Shown one piece after another: positions 51,340-59,477 of a stretch of 64,000 nt of DNA. Source of the DNA: Rhodococcus pyridinivorans (GTDB lineage Bacteria; Actinomycetota; Actinomycetes; Mycobacteriales; Mycobacteriaceae). Below the pieces are notes generated by a model. That model saw only the letters and a list, made by a program, of their open reading frames with translations. It did not search any database and was not told the origin of the DNA. The stretch is from positions 34,001 to 98,000 of the forward strand of contig NZ_FNRX01000003.1 of the NCBI RefSeq assembly GCF_900105195.1, in the 5' to 3' direction. Position numbers and translations under genes: made by a program. Position 1 is the first letter of the stretch. Each line of letters begins with the position of its first letter.

Positions 51340-51420
51340 GATGTCGGCCTGATCTTTTATTGATTCAGATTTGAAGCTGAAAAGTTGTTTTTTCGATGGT
51401 CTTGTGATGCTCAGATGGTG
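51340..51420 (-). promoter_or_regulatory. Array F: eight phased 11-bp units, no clear downstream gene
   Basis: Cores at 51340 (GATG), 51351 (GATC), 51362 (GATT), 51373 (GAAG), 51384 (GTTG), 51395 (GATG), 51406 (GATG) and 51417 (GGTG). It overlaps the last codons of the DUF2637 gene. Repeat C begins beyond its left end, so the gene it once controlled may have been replaced, or the array is itself a centromere. Confidence 0.7.
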
Positions 51421-52283
51421 ACGGAGGTGTCGGCCTCGGAGAGCCATCGGTAGACGGTGGCGACGGAGCGGTCGACTTCTTGGGCGATGACGGGCACGTC
51501 CACTCCGGCCTGGCGTCGAGTCAGTGCCCACTCGCGACGTTCCTCGTGGGAGTGGAAGGTCGGGATGCGGGTGGCGTCGAGGTGCGCGCCGGGTAGGTGG
51601 GGCAGTGGCACCTCGAGCTGTCGAGTGAGAGCGTCAGAGGTCGCGGTGCGAGTCGGTTGCGCGGCTGGGGTCTCGTTCGCAGTCCTGGCTGCGGCACGGT
51701 TCTCAGTGATGGTCGTGACGTGAGTCTTGGATGCGGTCGCGTTCTCGTTCGCGGTCTCACGGCGCGGCTGTGTCGCGGGCACGGATTCGATGTGAGTCTC
51801 GGCGGGGCTCTCGGTGGGCGCGGCGGTGCGACGGCCGAGAACGGTCAGCGCGTGGGTGGACGCGAGCAGTGAGATCGGCGGGAGTGTGGCGATCACGGCA
51901 GCGAGAACGGAGTTGAAGCCCGGCGTCGTGGTGAGAACGGCGTGGATCGCGTTTCCTGCGATCGAGACGGTGGCGGCGCCGATGAGAATCTTCCAGAAGA
52001 ATCGTCGCGCCCGGTGGTCGTGACGTCGGGAGACGACTCCCATCGTTGCTTGCAGGATCGTTCCGTCGACGATGACGGGGAACAGGAAGGCGATCTCTCT
52101 CGGTTGGCCGGCCTGGATGCACAGGTCTCGCAGTGCGAGGAAGCTGAGAATGAACGCGGCCGCCCCGATTCCTACGGTGATGGTCACGCCTGCGAACCAC
52201 ATGGATCCGCTGACGGCGGTCACGGTGGCAGGTTCCGAGTTCTTCTCGTTCTTATGGCACTTCGTCGCTATCATAGCGTCCAT
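51411..52283 (-). CDS. DUF2637 family membrane protein with C-terminal helix-turn-helix
   Basis: A 290-residue protein. Four hydrophobic helices lie at about residues 28-50, 64-82, 95-113 and 118-145. The sequence FLALRDLCIQAGQPREIAFLFPVIVDGTILQATMGVVS is the DUF2637 signature, a family tied to plasmid transfer (SpdA/B-like) in actinobacteria. The tail from about residue 240 (EERREWALTRRQAGVDVPVIAQEVDRSVATVYRWLSEAD) is a helix-turn-helix. A membrane protein that can also bind DNA near the transfer machinery is the natural reading; direct evidence is absent. Confidence 0.83.
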   Translation of the reverse strand: MDAMIATKCHKNEKNSEPATVTAVSGSMWFAGVTITVGIGAAAFILSFLALRDLCIQAGQPREIAFLFPVIVDGTILQATMGVVSRRHDHRARRFFWKILIGAATVSIAGNAIHAVLTTTPGFNSVLAAVIATLPPISLLASTHALTVLGRRTAAPTESPAETHIESVPATQPRRETANENATASKTHVTTITENRAAARTANETPAAQPTRTATSDALTRQLEVPLPHLPGAHLDATRIPTFHSHEERREWALTRRQAGVDVPVIAQEVDRSVATVYRWLSEADTSVTI

Positions 52284-52688
52284 AATAACAATGGGAACTA
52301 TGAAATGAGAAGTGGTTTCTTATGTGAGAGTTTCAGGTCACGGTGAGTTCTTGTCTTGAGAATTGCGGCCGAGGTAACTGGTCGCGACCGCGAGATTGGA
52401 GCAAGTCGAGACTCACACAGCGAGCAGGACTGGCCTTCCTTCCCTGTTGGCCCGTCTCTTGCGTAACGGTGGTGGCGAGGTCCCCGAGGCCCGGCGGTAG
52501 GTATGCCGGTCGGTCGATGTCGCGTTCTTTGAGGTCGACGGTCCGGTTAGCTGGGCGGCCCGATCGGGCTCACGTCAGGTAGTCCTTCAAAGCGGTGGGT
52601 AGGTTTCGTCGCGACGGAAACACTCCACGATCAAAACACGGTATTCCAAGGATGCGCGATGATCACCGCACAGTGACCGGAGGACTAC
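52284..52688. other. Intergenic region between divergent genes
   Basis: A 405-bp gap, AT-rich near the DUF2637 start. At 52603-52621 there is the near-palindrome GTTTCGTCGCGACGGAAAC, about 70 bp before the next gene, a likely regulator site. No gene seen. Confidence 0.5.
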
Positions 52689-53339
52689 ATGACTGAATCA
52701 GCATCGCCCGCAACCGCGATGTCCACATTGAACACACCCGCGTATGTCGTGGCCGGAATGGCGAGCATCGCCGTGATCGTCGGAAGTCTCGGACCGTGGG
52801 GGATACTGCAGAATCCGCTGGCCTCGGCCACTTTCAGTGGCACTGACAGCTCGGACGGAAAGCTCACCCTCATCGCTGCGGGAATTGCCGGAACGGGCTT
52901 GCTGGTGCGTGCATCGTGGAATTCTTCGGTGCCGCTGATCGTGGCGCTTCTCGCTGGAGCCTTATGCGCGCTGGTCGGATTCACCGACTTGTTCAGAGGT
53001 AACGCAATGTTCGCCGAGTCCGGTGACGTGTTCGCCTCGATTGGGTGGGGCCTGTGGTTGGTGTGCATTGGATCGGTTGCGTTGCTACTGGGGCTTATCT
53101 TGTGTTTGCTCCCGCAGATCGCAGAGGCATTCGGATCCTCGGCACAGACCACAGACGTACGGAACCCTTCGGCGCAGGAGCCATCGATGCGGAAAGGCCA
53201 GGTCAAGGCCACCAGATCAGCTTGGTACAGCCGTGTCGAGGCTTCGGACCGATGGGGGTACGTGATTGTTGCAACGTGCTGCCTGACGACAGTGGCCCTT
53301 CTCATTTGGGCATTCAGTGTCAGAGCACCGTGGGAGTGA
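52689..53339 (+). CDS. Membrane protein of unknown function
   Basis: A 216-residue protein with GGAGGAC upstream of ATG 52689. Hydrophobic helices lie at about residues 18-38, 58-74, 80-98, 116-140 and 192-210. The motif GSLGPWG after the first helix is common in actinobacterial plasmid membrane proteins. It is on the opposite strand to the neighbouring backbone genes. Function unknown. Confidence 0.75.
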   Translation: MTESASPATAMSTLNTPAYVVAGMASIAVIVGSLGPWGILQNPLASATFSGTDSSDGKLTLIAAGIAGTGLLVRASWNSSVPLIVALLAGALCALVGFTDLFRGNAMFAESGDVFASIGWGLWLVCIGSVALLLGLILCLLPQIAEAFGSSAQTTDVRNPSAQEPSMRKGQVKATRSAWYSRVEASDRWGYVIVATCCLTTVALLIWAFSVRAPWE

Positions 53340-53426
53340 ATTATCGCCAGCGCAAGGCGTCAATTGAGTTCCGTCGCGTCGACAGGGCCAGCTCTCAAGG
53401 GTTCGGGAGACTACGGTCCCGTCGCT

Positions 53427-53684
53427 TCAAGCACGGTTCCATCGACCGACGCCGGTCTGGGAAGTGGATTTGATCTCTCCGGCGGACGGGACGTCCCAGG
53501 GGCGGCCGTTGTTGTGTTCGGTTTCGAGCCGTTCGATTGTCTCGAGGACGGCTGCCTCGAGAAATTCGCTCAAGGTGCTCGGCGGAAGGATGGCGCGGGT
53601 GCCGAGGTAGGCGGCGCGGATGCGTTCGGCTTGGTCGGTGTGGAACCCGAGTTTGAGTCGCGGTGTGCGTGACGCCTCGGTCAT
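53427..53684 (-). CDS. Ribbon-helix-helix protein, second of a tandem pair
   Basis: An 85-residue protein, RLKLGFHTDQAERIRAAYLGTRAILPPSTLSEFLEAAVLETIERLETEHNNGRPWDVPSAGEIKSTSQTGVGR. It is closely similar to its upstream neighbour and related to the ParA-linked RHH protein. The start overlaps the neighbour's stop by ATGA. Likely a DNA-binding regulator or segregation factor for the rep region. Confidence 0.8.
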   Translation of the reverse strand: MTEASRTPRLKLGFHTDQAERIRAAYLGTRAILPPSTLSEFLEAAVLETIERLETEHNNGRPWDVPSAGEIKSTSQTGVGRWNRA

Positions 53685-53956
53685 TGCTGCTGGTCCTGTT
53701 TTCCTGGGTGGCCGGGGGCGTTGCGTCCGACGCCGGTCTGGGAGAGGGATTTGAGTTCGCTGCGGCTGGGGGTGCGCCAGGGTCGGCCGTCGTTGTGTTC
53801 GGCTTCGAGGCGTTCGATGGCCTCGACCAGCAAGGTGGTGATGAACTCGCTGAGGGTGGCCGGGGGCAGGATGGCGCGGGTGCCGACGTAGGCGGCGCGG
53901 ATCCGGTCGGCGTCGGCTTCGCTGATGTCGAAGGCCATGCGCTTCTTCCCGGTCAT
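53681..53956 (-). CDS. Ribbon-helix-helix protein, first of a tandem pair
   Basis: About 91 residues from ATG 53956 (ATG 53965 also possible): TGKKRMAFDISEADADRIRAAYVGTRAILPPATLSEFITTLLVEAIERLEAEHNDGRPWRTPSRSELKSLSQTGVGR plus a basic tail. A beta strand and two helices fit the RHH fold. It is divergent from repA with the iterons between them, so it may control replication genes or act at the origin. Confidence 0.82.
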   Translation of the reverse strand: MTGKKRMAFDISEADADRIRAAYVGTRAILPPATLSEFITTLLVEAIERLEAEHNDGRPWRTPSRSELKSLSQTGVGRNAPGHPGKQDQQQ

Positions 53957-54049
53957 GGTTCTCATCGTAACTTCGGTACGTGTGTCGTCGACTCTGTCAT
54001 GAGGGGAGAGGTTCGAGGTGTGGAAGGGAGCTGCCGGGGCGGATACCTG

Positions 54050-54116
54050 ATATGGCTTGGCATGACCTACCCGAATAATCTCTGTATATGGCTCGGCGTG
54101 TCCTACCCGAATAGTC
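54050..54116 (+). repeat. Two 31-bp iterons, candidate replication origin
   Basis: Copies start at 54050 and 54086, 36 bp apart. Both read ATATGGCT(T/C)GGC(A/G)TG, then (A/T)CCTACCCGAATA(A/G)TC, differing at only five positions. They lie just upstream of repA, where pAL5000-type plasmids bind RepB/RepA. Confidence 0.82.
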
Positions 54117-54142
54117 GATCTTGGTAGTGCACAGTACTCGGC

Positions 54143-55030
54143 ATGGAAACCGTGGGGGAGTCCCTTCTCACTGACGAGCAGTGGGGAAACGAGGTGCTCC
54201 TGCCGCATCGGCCGTTCGCGACGAACCAACTCGAGCACGGTCAGTACCGAATGAGCCGTGACCAGGCATTGATGATGCGCTACATCCAGCACTCTCCACA
54301 CGCGTTGCTCGGATCGATCGTCATCGACTGTGACCACCCCGATGCGGCGATGCGGGCGTTCGAGAAACCGTCGGATCATCCGACGCCGAGCTGGGTCGCG
54401 CAGTCTCCCTCCGGGCGGGCGCACCTGGGTTGGTGGCTGGGCGATCATCGAGTCTGCCGTACCGACTCGGCGCGGTTGACTCCGCTGCGCTACGCCCATC
54501 GCATCGAGCGAGGTCTGTGTATCTCCGTCGGTGGGGACTTCTCCTACGGTGGGCAGCTGACCAAGAACCCGATCCACCCTGAATGGGAAACCATTTACGG
54601 TCCAGCGGATCCCTACTCGTTGCGGGATCTGGCGACCATCTACACACCTCGTCAGGCCCCGCGCCGGCCCGACCGCTCCGTGGGTCTGGGCCGCAATGTG
54701 ACGATGTTCGACACTGCCCGTAAGTGGGCGTACCCACAGTGGTGGCACCATCGTCATGACACCGTCGACCAGTGGCTTCAACTGGTTCTTCAGCGTTGTC
54801 ACGGAATCAACAGCGAGTTCGCCGACCCTCTTCCTTTCATCGAGGTCCGTGCCACGGCGTACTCCATCGGCAAGTGGATCTGGCGTAACTTCGACGAGGG
54901 GACGTTCCGGGCGCGCCAGGCAGCACGTGGCAGCAAGGGGGGCAAGGTCATGAGCTCCGCCAAACGGGAAGCAAACAGGAAGCGGGCCACCAAGTTCGAT
55001 TTGGCGACAGCATTGGAGTTTGCGCAATGA
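54143..55030 (+). CDS. repA: Replication initiator RepA, pAL5000 family
   Basis: A 295-residue initiator. The sequence LLPHRPFATNQLEHGQYRMSRDQALMMRYIQHSPHALLGSIVIDCDHPDAAMRAFE, PTPSWVAQSPSGRAHLGWWL and CHGINSEFADPLPFIEVRATAYSIGKWIWRNFDEGTFRARQAARGSKGGKVMSSAKREANR follow the replicase/primase-like Rep proteins of pAL5000 and related Rhodococcus plasmids. It is coupled to repB by an ATGA overlap and preceded by two iterons. It fixes this as a theta-replicating actinobacterial plasmid. Confidence 0.93.
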   Translation: METVGESLLTDEQWGNEVLLPHRPFATNQLEHGQYRMSRDQALMMRYIQHSPHALLGSIVIDCDHPDAAMRAFEKPSDHPTPSWVAQSPSGRAHLGWWLGDHRVCRTDSARLTPLRYAHRIERGLCISVGGDFSYGGQLTKNPIHPEWETIYGPADPYSLRDLATIYTPRQAPRRPDRSVGLGRNVTMFDTARKWAYPQWWHHRHDTVDQWLQLVLQRCHGINSEFADPLPFIEVRATAYSIGKWIWRNFDEGTFRARQAARGSKGGKVMSSAKREANRKRATKFDLATALEFAQ

Positions 55031-55290
55031 GTGGCAGCGCCCAGGCACAACAACGTCGGTCGATCACCGCAAAGGAACTGGCACGCCGGCTCGGCTCGTC
55101 GGAGCGCACTGCACGTCGTCTGATTGCCGAACCCCGAGACCAATTCCTCGAACGCGCAGAACGTCGACGCAAGCAGGTGGTCGAACTTCGCGAGCAGGGG
55201 ATGAAGTACCGCGAGATCGCCGAGGAACTGAAGATATCGATCGGAGCGGTGGGTCGGATATTGCATGATGCCCGCAAGCTCGAGGGGTAG
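55027..55290 (+). CDS. repB: Replication protein RepB, pAL5000 family
   Basis: An 87-residue basic protein, QRRSITAKELARRLGSSERTARRLIAEPRDQFLERAERRRKQVVELREQGMKYREIAEELKISIGAVGRILHDARKLEG. Two helix-turn-helix segments (residues 13-35 and 62-80) are visible. In pAL5000-type replicons RepB binds the origin repeats and cooperates with RepA. The gene overlaps repA by four bases. Confidence 0.9.
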   Translation: MSGSAQAQQRRSITAKELARRLGSSERTARRLIAEPRDQFLERAERRRKQVVELREQGMKYREIAEELKISIGAVGRILHDARKLEG

Positions 55291-55359
55291 GAGCGGCTTC
55301 CGCGTGAAACGATTCGATTCCCCTTCGCCGCTGCGGTGCTGACCGGAGCGAGCATTTCT

Positions 55360-56556
55360 TCAGTAGTGGTTCCGGTCGAAGCGGTCCCCGCGGGTCCGGG
55401 TGCGCATGCCCAAGCGCTGGAACAGTATCTGCCGGATCTCGGCGAGAGCGGTGGCACGGGTGTCGTCGCTGGCCGGAGGGTGAGCAGCACGCCGGTCGAG
55501 TTCGGCGCGACGTTCGGCGGCGCGGCGGTCCTGGATCTCAGTGCGGCGCTCGGTGGGGGTAGGCCCTGACCACACGTCGGCGAGGGCGCGGAGCTGCCAG
55601 CGCAGGAAGGCGGTCGGGGACGTCAGGTGTGGAAGGGTGCGGTCGCGGCGGAACTCGGTGATCTGGTCGGCGATGTCGTCGCCGGTCCATCGGGTGGTGT
55701 CGATGCCTGCGGCGGTCAGGGCGTCGGCGATCGCTCCGACGTGGTGATGGGTGGTTCCGGGGACGTAGTGGCCATTCCGGTCCACGCCGCGGTATTCGGG
55801 CATCGTGGGACCGAGTCGGTCGGCCAGGCGCGCTGCGGCGATCTGAGCGTGTAGGGGTCGTGGGCCGCCCGGGGTTTTCGAGGAAGCTCGGGCGCGGCGC
55901 GTAGCGCGCGCGTTGGTGATTACTTGAGAACGAGAGATACCTGTAGAACCCAAAGGGTTCTCCGGTAGATCCGCATGATTCGGAAACTGGGGATAAACAG
56001 AAGAGGTGGCAGTGAACTTGCTGGTCAAGGCCCACACGGAAGCTGCGCGAAGTTGCTTTCCGCCGTGGGTGAGGCTGGCTTCGATGCGTTCGGCGATGGT
56101 GAGGTAGCGGCCGCGGACGAGTTCGACGGCGGCTCCGATGCGGCGAAGGATCTGGCGGGCTCGGTCGAGGACGTCGGTGCTGATGCCGGCGTATTCGGCG
56201 AGGGTGTCGCGGGCGGCGGTGAGGCTGCGGCCGGTGGATTCGTCGGCGTAAGCGGCGTGAGCGTTGGCGGCGGCGATGAACTTGTCCGGGGCGATGCGGT
56301 GCTCGTGGCAGATCTTGATGCCGGTCTCGCTGCGGGCGAAGGTGATGATCTGGCGCATCCATCCGGCGCGGGAGTCCCAGACGGGGATGGGGGAGTAGGC
56401 ACCATCGGAAACATGCAGGTTGTAGCTGCCGCGACGGCGACCACGGCGGGTCTTGGGAGTAGCGCGAGCGGCGTGTGCGCTCCGTTGAGGGCGACACGCG
56501 GGTGTGTGATTTGAGGCGGAAGTTGGCCCAAACGAGCAGCGCTCGCTAATATGCAT
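55360..56556 (-). CDS. Winged-helix plasmid protein, possible second replication protein
   Basis: A 398-residue protein. Residues 58-170 (VWDSRAGWMRQIITFARSETGIKICHEHRIAPDKFIAAANAHAAYADESTGRSLTAARDTLAEYAGISTDVLDRARQILRRIGAAVELVRGRYLTIAERIEA) look like a winged helix similar to plasmid initiators and helix-turn-helix proteins of Rhodococcus and Mycobacterium linear or large plasmids. The C-terminal third is Arg/Asp-rich. Its first 50 residues are basic and may not all be translated. It lies next to repAB but on the other strand. The replication role is inference. Confidence 0.58.
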   Translation of the reverse strand: MHISERCSFGPTSASNHTPACRPQRSAHAARATPKTRRGRRRGSYNLHVSDGAYSPIPVWDSRAGWMRQIITFARSETGIKICHEHRIAPDKFIAAANAHAAYADESTGRSLTAARDTLAEYAGISTDVLDRARQILRRIGAAVELVRGRYLTIAERIEASLTHGGKQLRAASVWALTSKFTATSSVYPQFPNHADLPENPLGSTGISRSQVITNARATRRARASSKTPGGPRPLHAQIAAARLADRLGPTMPEYRGVDRNGHYVPGTTHHHVGAIADALTAAGIDTTRWTGDDIADQITEFRRDRTLPHLTSPTAFLRWQLRALADVWSGPTPTERRTEIQDRRAAERRAELDRRAAHPPASDDTRATALAEIRQILFQRLGMRTRTRGDRFDRNHY

Positions 56557-56636
56557 AACGAAGACTTTCTGGTGAGAAAGTTCGAGTGGCCCGAGAGAGT
56601 TTGGCGACTGGCTCGGTCACATATTCGGTTTGGAAG

Positions 56637-56666
56637 ACCCCTCGCTTGGCAGGCGGGGGGTTTTCT
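56637..56666. terminator. Terminator between the 56.5-kb gene and the small RHH gene
   Basis: ACCCCTCGC paired with GCGGGGGGT (one mismatch), followed by TTTTCT on the plus strand. It is placed to stop transcription entering from the minus-strand RHH gene or from the left. Confidence 0.65.
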
Positions 56667-56716
56667 GCATCTGAGGGCGGTCTAGTTGGCGGCTAGCGGC
56701 CCCTCGCTGGTGACGT

Positions 56717-56902
56717 TTACACGGCCACCGCCTTGATCTCGCGGGCAAGGTCCGGTCGACCGGCTTGCAGTGCGAGCAGGTCGGCGACGTACTGAGACAG
56801 CGCGACCTTGGCGTCCTTGGCATCGTTGCGGAGCTGTTCGTGCAGCTCAGCGGGGATACGTAGAGTCATCGCAGCGCGGTCGCCTTTGTGCGGCTGTGCC
56901 AT
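56717..56902 (-). CDS. Arc/HicB-type ribbon-helix-helix protein
   Basis: A 61-residue protein, MAQPHKGDRAAMTLRIPAELHEQLRNDAKDAKVALSQYVADLLALQAGRPDLAREIKAVAV. MTLRIP as the strand and ELHEQLRNDAKDAKVALSQYVADLLA as two helices are a textbook RHH. An upstream ATG at 56923 would add seven residues. No toxin-like neighbour, so a simple regulator is likely. Confidence 0.78.
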   Translation of the reverse strand: MAQPHKGDRAAMTLRIPAELHEQLRNDAKDAKVALSQYVADLLALQAGRPDLAREIKAVAV

Positions 56903-57224
56903 GCGTAAACCCCCGTTCTTCAAGATCGGCCCGTTGAATCTGACTCAGGTTAGCGGCTGAGAGGGCGGATGTCAGTTACCCCCGTAAATCGGCGTGGCGC
57001 GTGTCGACTCGTGGGACGACAGCATAGGTCTGAGCCGGGACCCCCAGCTGCGTTGTGTACTGCGGATGGTGGGTGCTGCAGCTGTGGTCGCTCCGTCCGG
57101 GGTTATTGCGGGACGAGCCACGGGTGGAGGGGCCAGCGCTTGCTTCGAAGAAAGGAGTAGTCGGCAGGTAGGTTCCCTGGGGCAGCTGCACTGTGCCTAC
57201 GGCTGGGGAGGTTATAAGTTAATC

Positions 57225-58277
57225 GTGATTCTCAACGAGTGGCATCTGGTCGAGACGTTGGTAGACGGTGAGATGTCCGTTGTCAGCTGCGGCGGCACGG
57301 TCAAGGATTGGGCGTCGGTGACCCGGCATGTTCAGCCGGCTCCGGACCTTCCGGTCACGCCGATCGTCGACGAAGTGGTTCGCACTCGTCGTCCGGTCAC
57401 GATCGATCTGTGCTCACGTAAGGAAGCGCAGAAGGCGTTCCACATCAAAGCGCTGCCCGTTCTCGGCCCGAGTGGGGAGGCACACGGCGTCCAGGTGTGG
57501 GTGGGAGAGTCCGGCCGGGTCCCCGGCCCGCCTCGGATCGCAGCCGGGATTGCGTGGAATCTCGAGCGGATGGTGATCGGTCAGACGATCGAAGCATCGA
57601 TGATGTCCGGGGTGCTCCCTGAGGAGCACGTGCCGGAGCGAACTCCGGCGGAGTACATCGCCAATGCGGTGAAATTCGATGATTCGGCGTCGTTGTTCGA
57701 GCTGAGCATCGAGCCGGTGCATGGTCGTCGGTGGGCGGCTCCCGTATCGGTTCTGCACGCGGACGGTCGGGTGATGCGTTGGTACTGCTGGGGCAAGGGG
57801 TGCACTGATCCGGGCAACGTGGGATTGCGGCTGCTGTGGCACGACGTCTCCGATACGACGTCACCGGAGTTGCCGACACTGAGCGAGCTGGGAATGCAGG
57901 AGATGCTGCGGTCTGCGGAGGTCTACACCGGTGTCTTTGTCGCCGACCTCGCGGTTCTGGTGATGTGGCTACCGGACGCTCCGCCATGGGTGTTCTGGCG
58001 AAATATCAAGAGTGGAAACGAGATCGTGCATCCCGACGACCGGCATGTACTGGCCGACGCGCTGGCAACGTTCCGTTCGGGTAATACCGCTTCTCGGTGC
58101 GTCCGCGCCCGTCTGCGTTCGGAATCAGGTTGGCAAGCAGCGCATTTGTCGATCAGCCCGTATCCCGGTCCACTCAGTGACCGTCTCGTGCTCGTTCGAG
58201 TTTCAACGATTCCGGACGAATTCGATTTGCTCACAGAGGATTTGCAGGGTTCTGATCGGGGCATGTCGGGCAGGTAG
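57225..58277 (+). CDS. PAS/GAF-like sensor protein (DUF5593-like)
   Basis: About 350 residues from GTG 57225 (VILNEWHLVETLVDGEMSVVSCGGTVKDWASVTRHVQPAPDLPVTPIVDEVVRTRRPVTIDL); the frame extends upstream to 56994 without a ribosome site. The middle reads IEPVHGRRWAAPVSVLHADGRVMRWYCWGKGCTDP, like a GAF/PAS barrel. The last part (EVYTGVFVADLAVLVMWLPDAPPWVFWRNIKSGNEIVHPDDRHVLADALATFRSG...VRARLRSESGWQAAHLSISPY) has the IHPDD motif of PAS folds. Such proteins appear in actinobacterial plasmids near transfer genes. Ligand and output are unknown. GGGGAGG upstream is a little far (13 bases). Confidence 0.65.
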   Translation: MILNEWHLVETLVDGEMSVVSCGGTVKDWASVTRHVQPAPDLPVTPIVDEVVRTRRPVTIDLCSRKEAQKAFHIKALPVLGPSGEAHGVQVWVGESGRVPGPPRIAAGIAWNLERMVIGQTIEASMMSGVLPEEHVPERTPAEYIANAVKFDDSASLFELSIEPVHGRRWAAPVSVLHADGRVMRWYCWGKGCTDPGNVGLRLLWHDVSDTTSPELPTLSELGMQEMLRSAEVYTGVFVADLAVLVMWLPDAPPWVFWRNIKSGNEIVHPDDRHVLADALATFRSGNTASRCVRARLRSESGWQAAHLSISPYPGPLSDRLVLVRVSTIPDEFDLLTEDLQGSDRGMSGR

Positions 58278-58495
58278 GTTGGCCCCGGACTATCTGCCGT
58301 GGTCTGGTAATTTGTCTTCCGCGTCCCCTTCTGTGGGGATTTCCCGGGGCTTGTCCACTCGGTCCTGGATGTAGCACAGCCGGTTTCGGCCGCCTCCGCA
58401 TGCCCGCGCGAGGCGGGCTGCTATCTCTGCGGGGGGAGAGATTAGACGTGGTGATCCGTATTTGTCGTGCGTCGACACACAGCGTGTCGCGCGTG

Positions 58496-58966
58496 TCAGA
58501 CGGGTGCGCCCGGCGGCCGGGTTCGGGTCCGTTCGTAGGCGGCGCGGACCTCGGCTGTGTCCACTTCCAGAGCTTGGGCCAGTCGTTCGGCCACCGGCTC
58601 TCGCAGTACGGTTTCCCCCAGCTCGAGGCTGCTGAGCGAGGCTGTGGAAATGCCTGCTTGCAGCGCCAGCTGGGGCTGGGTCAGGCCGGCCTGGACGCGC
58701 AGATCGCCCAGATACCGGTCGTGCGGGGGTATCCGCACCAGCTCGGACATCGGAACGTCGAGGGCGGCAGCGACACGGGCCAGACGGTCCACCTGCGGGG
58801 TCGCCTGCCCGGATTCCCAGGCACGCACGGCCGCCACGCTCACTTCGGCAAATCTCGCCAGGTCACCACGGGTGTAACCCTTCTCCGTCCGCAGATCGAT
58901 CAGCCTCTCGCGGTCGAATCCCCGAAGAGGCCGTCTCGTCATGCCCGAAACCTTTCCACGAGCCAT
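58496..58966 (-). CDS. XRE-family regulator with two helix-turn-helix domains
   Basis: A 156-residue protein. Two HTH_3 domains are visible: residues 17-75 (FDRERLIDLRTEKGYTRGDLARFAEVSVAAVRAWESGQATPQVDRLARVAAALDVPMSELV) and 85-140 (LGDLRVQAGLTQPQLALQAGISTASLSSLELGETVLREPVAERLAQALEV). Start could also be ATG 58942. It is divergent from the exported-protein operon to its right; the gap holds dyad-like ATTCCGGAAT and CTACAG elements. It may repress the transfer genes. Confidence 0.87.
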   Translation of the reverse strand: MARGKVSGMTRRPLRGFDRERLIDLRTEKGYTRGDLARFAEVSVAAVRAWESGQATPQVDRLARVAAALDVPMSELVRIPPHDRYLGDLRVQAGLTQPQLALQAGISTASLSSLELGETVLREPVAERLAQALEVDTAEVRAAYERTRTRPPGAPV

Positions 58967-59477
58967 AACACTGCCCTACAGGAATGGCTTGCGTCATCTT
59001 CCACTGTAATAGATTTTGCTGTAGTATTCCGGAATAGAGTTTCAATGAAGGGTTTTGTGGGGAAGGGGGTAACGATCAGCTGAGCCGAGGAGCGTCTGGC
59101 CCGGCAATCAGCGCGAGCCACGGTGAGGCCACCGGCAAAGGGAAACCCCCGGACACGTGTCAGTGATTGGCGTCGGTGTCACGTATCCGGGGTTGAACCA
59201 CCTACGTAACAACCCATCCGGGCTGACTACGCAAGCTCGGGCACCAGGTCACTACGGACGAGAGCCCACTTCCTTGTCGGGCGCTGCTGCTCTGGCGTTA
59301 CTCGACTGTGCGCGCCGGGCAGCAGCGTTCCCGCACCTAGCCGGCGCTGCCGACACGTGCACAAGCGGACTACCTCTCTGTGGTGACCACCCGATCTTCT
59401 CGGCCCTGACGGATCCCTGTCTCGCTCAGGTCCTTCACGCATTCGGGATTCGATTCATTCGCAGAAAGGCGATGTAC
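58967..59477. other. Control region of the exported-protein operon
   Basis: No supported gene. The AT-rich part near 59000-59040 has ATTCCGGAAT and repeated CTACAG/CTGTAG boxes, likely sites for the XRE regulator. The plus-strand frame open from 59157 is preceded by no ribosome site and is treated as untranslated leader. Confidence 0.5.

Noticed and set aside
59157-59477. N-terminal extension of the Gly-zipper protein
   Set aside because: The extension lacks a ribosome site, and the signal peptide lies directly after ATG 59478, where AGAAAGG is well placed.
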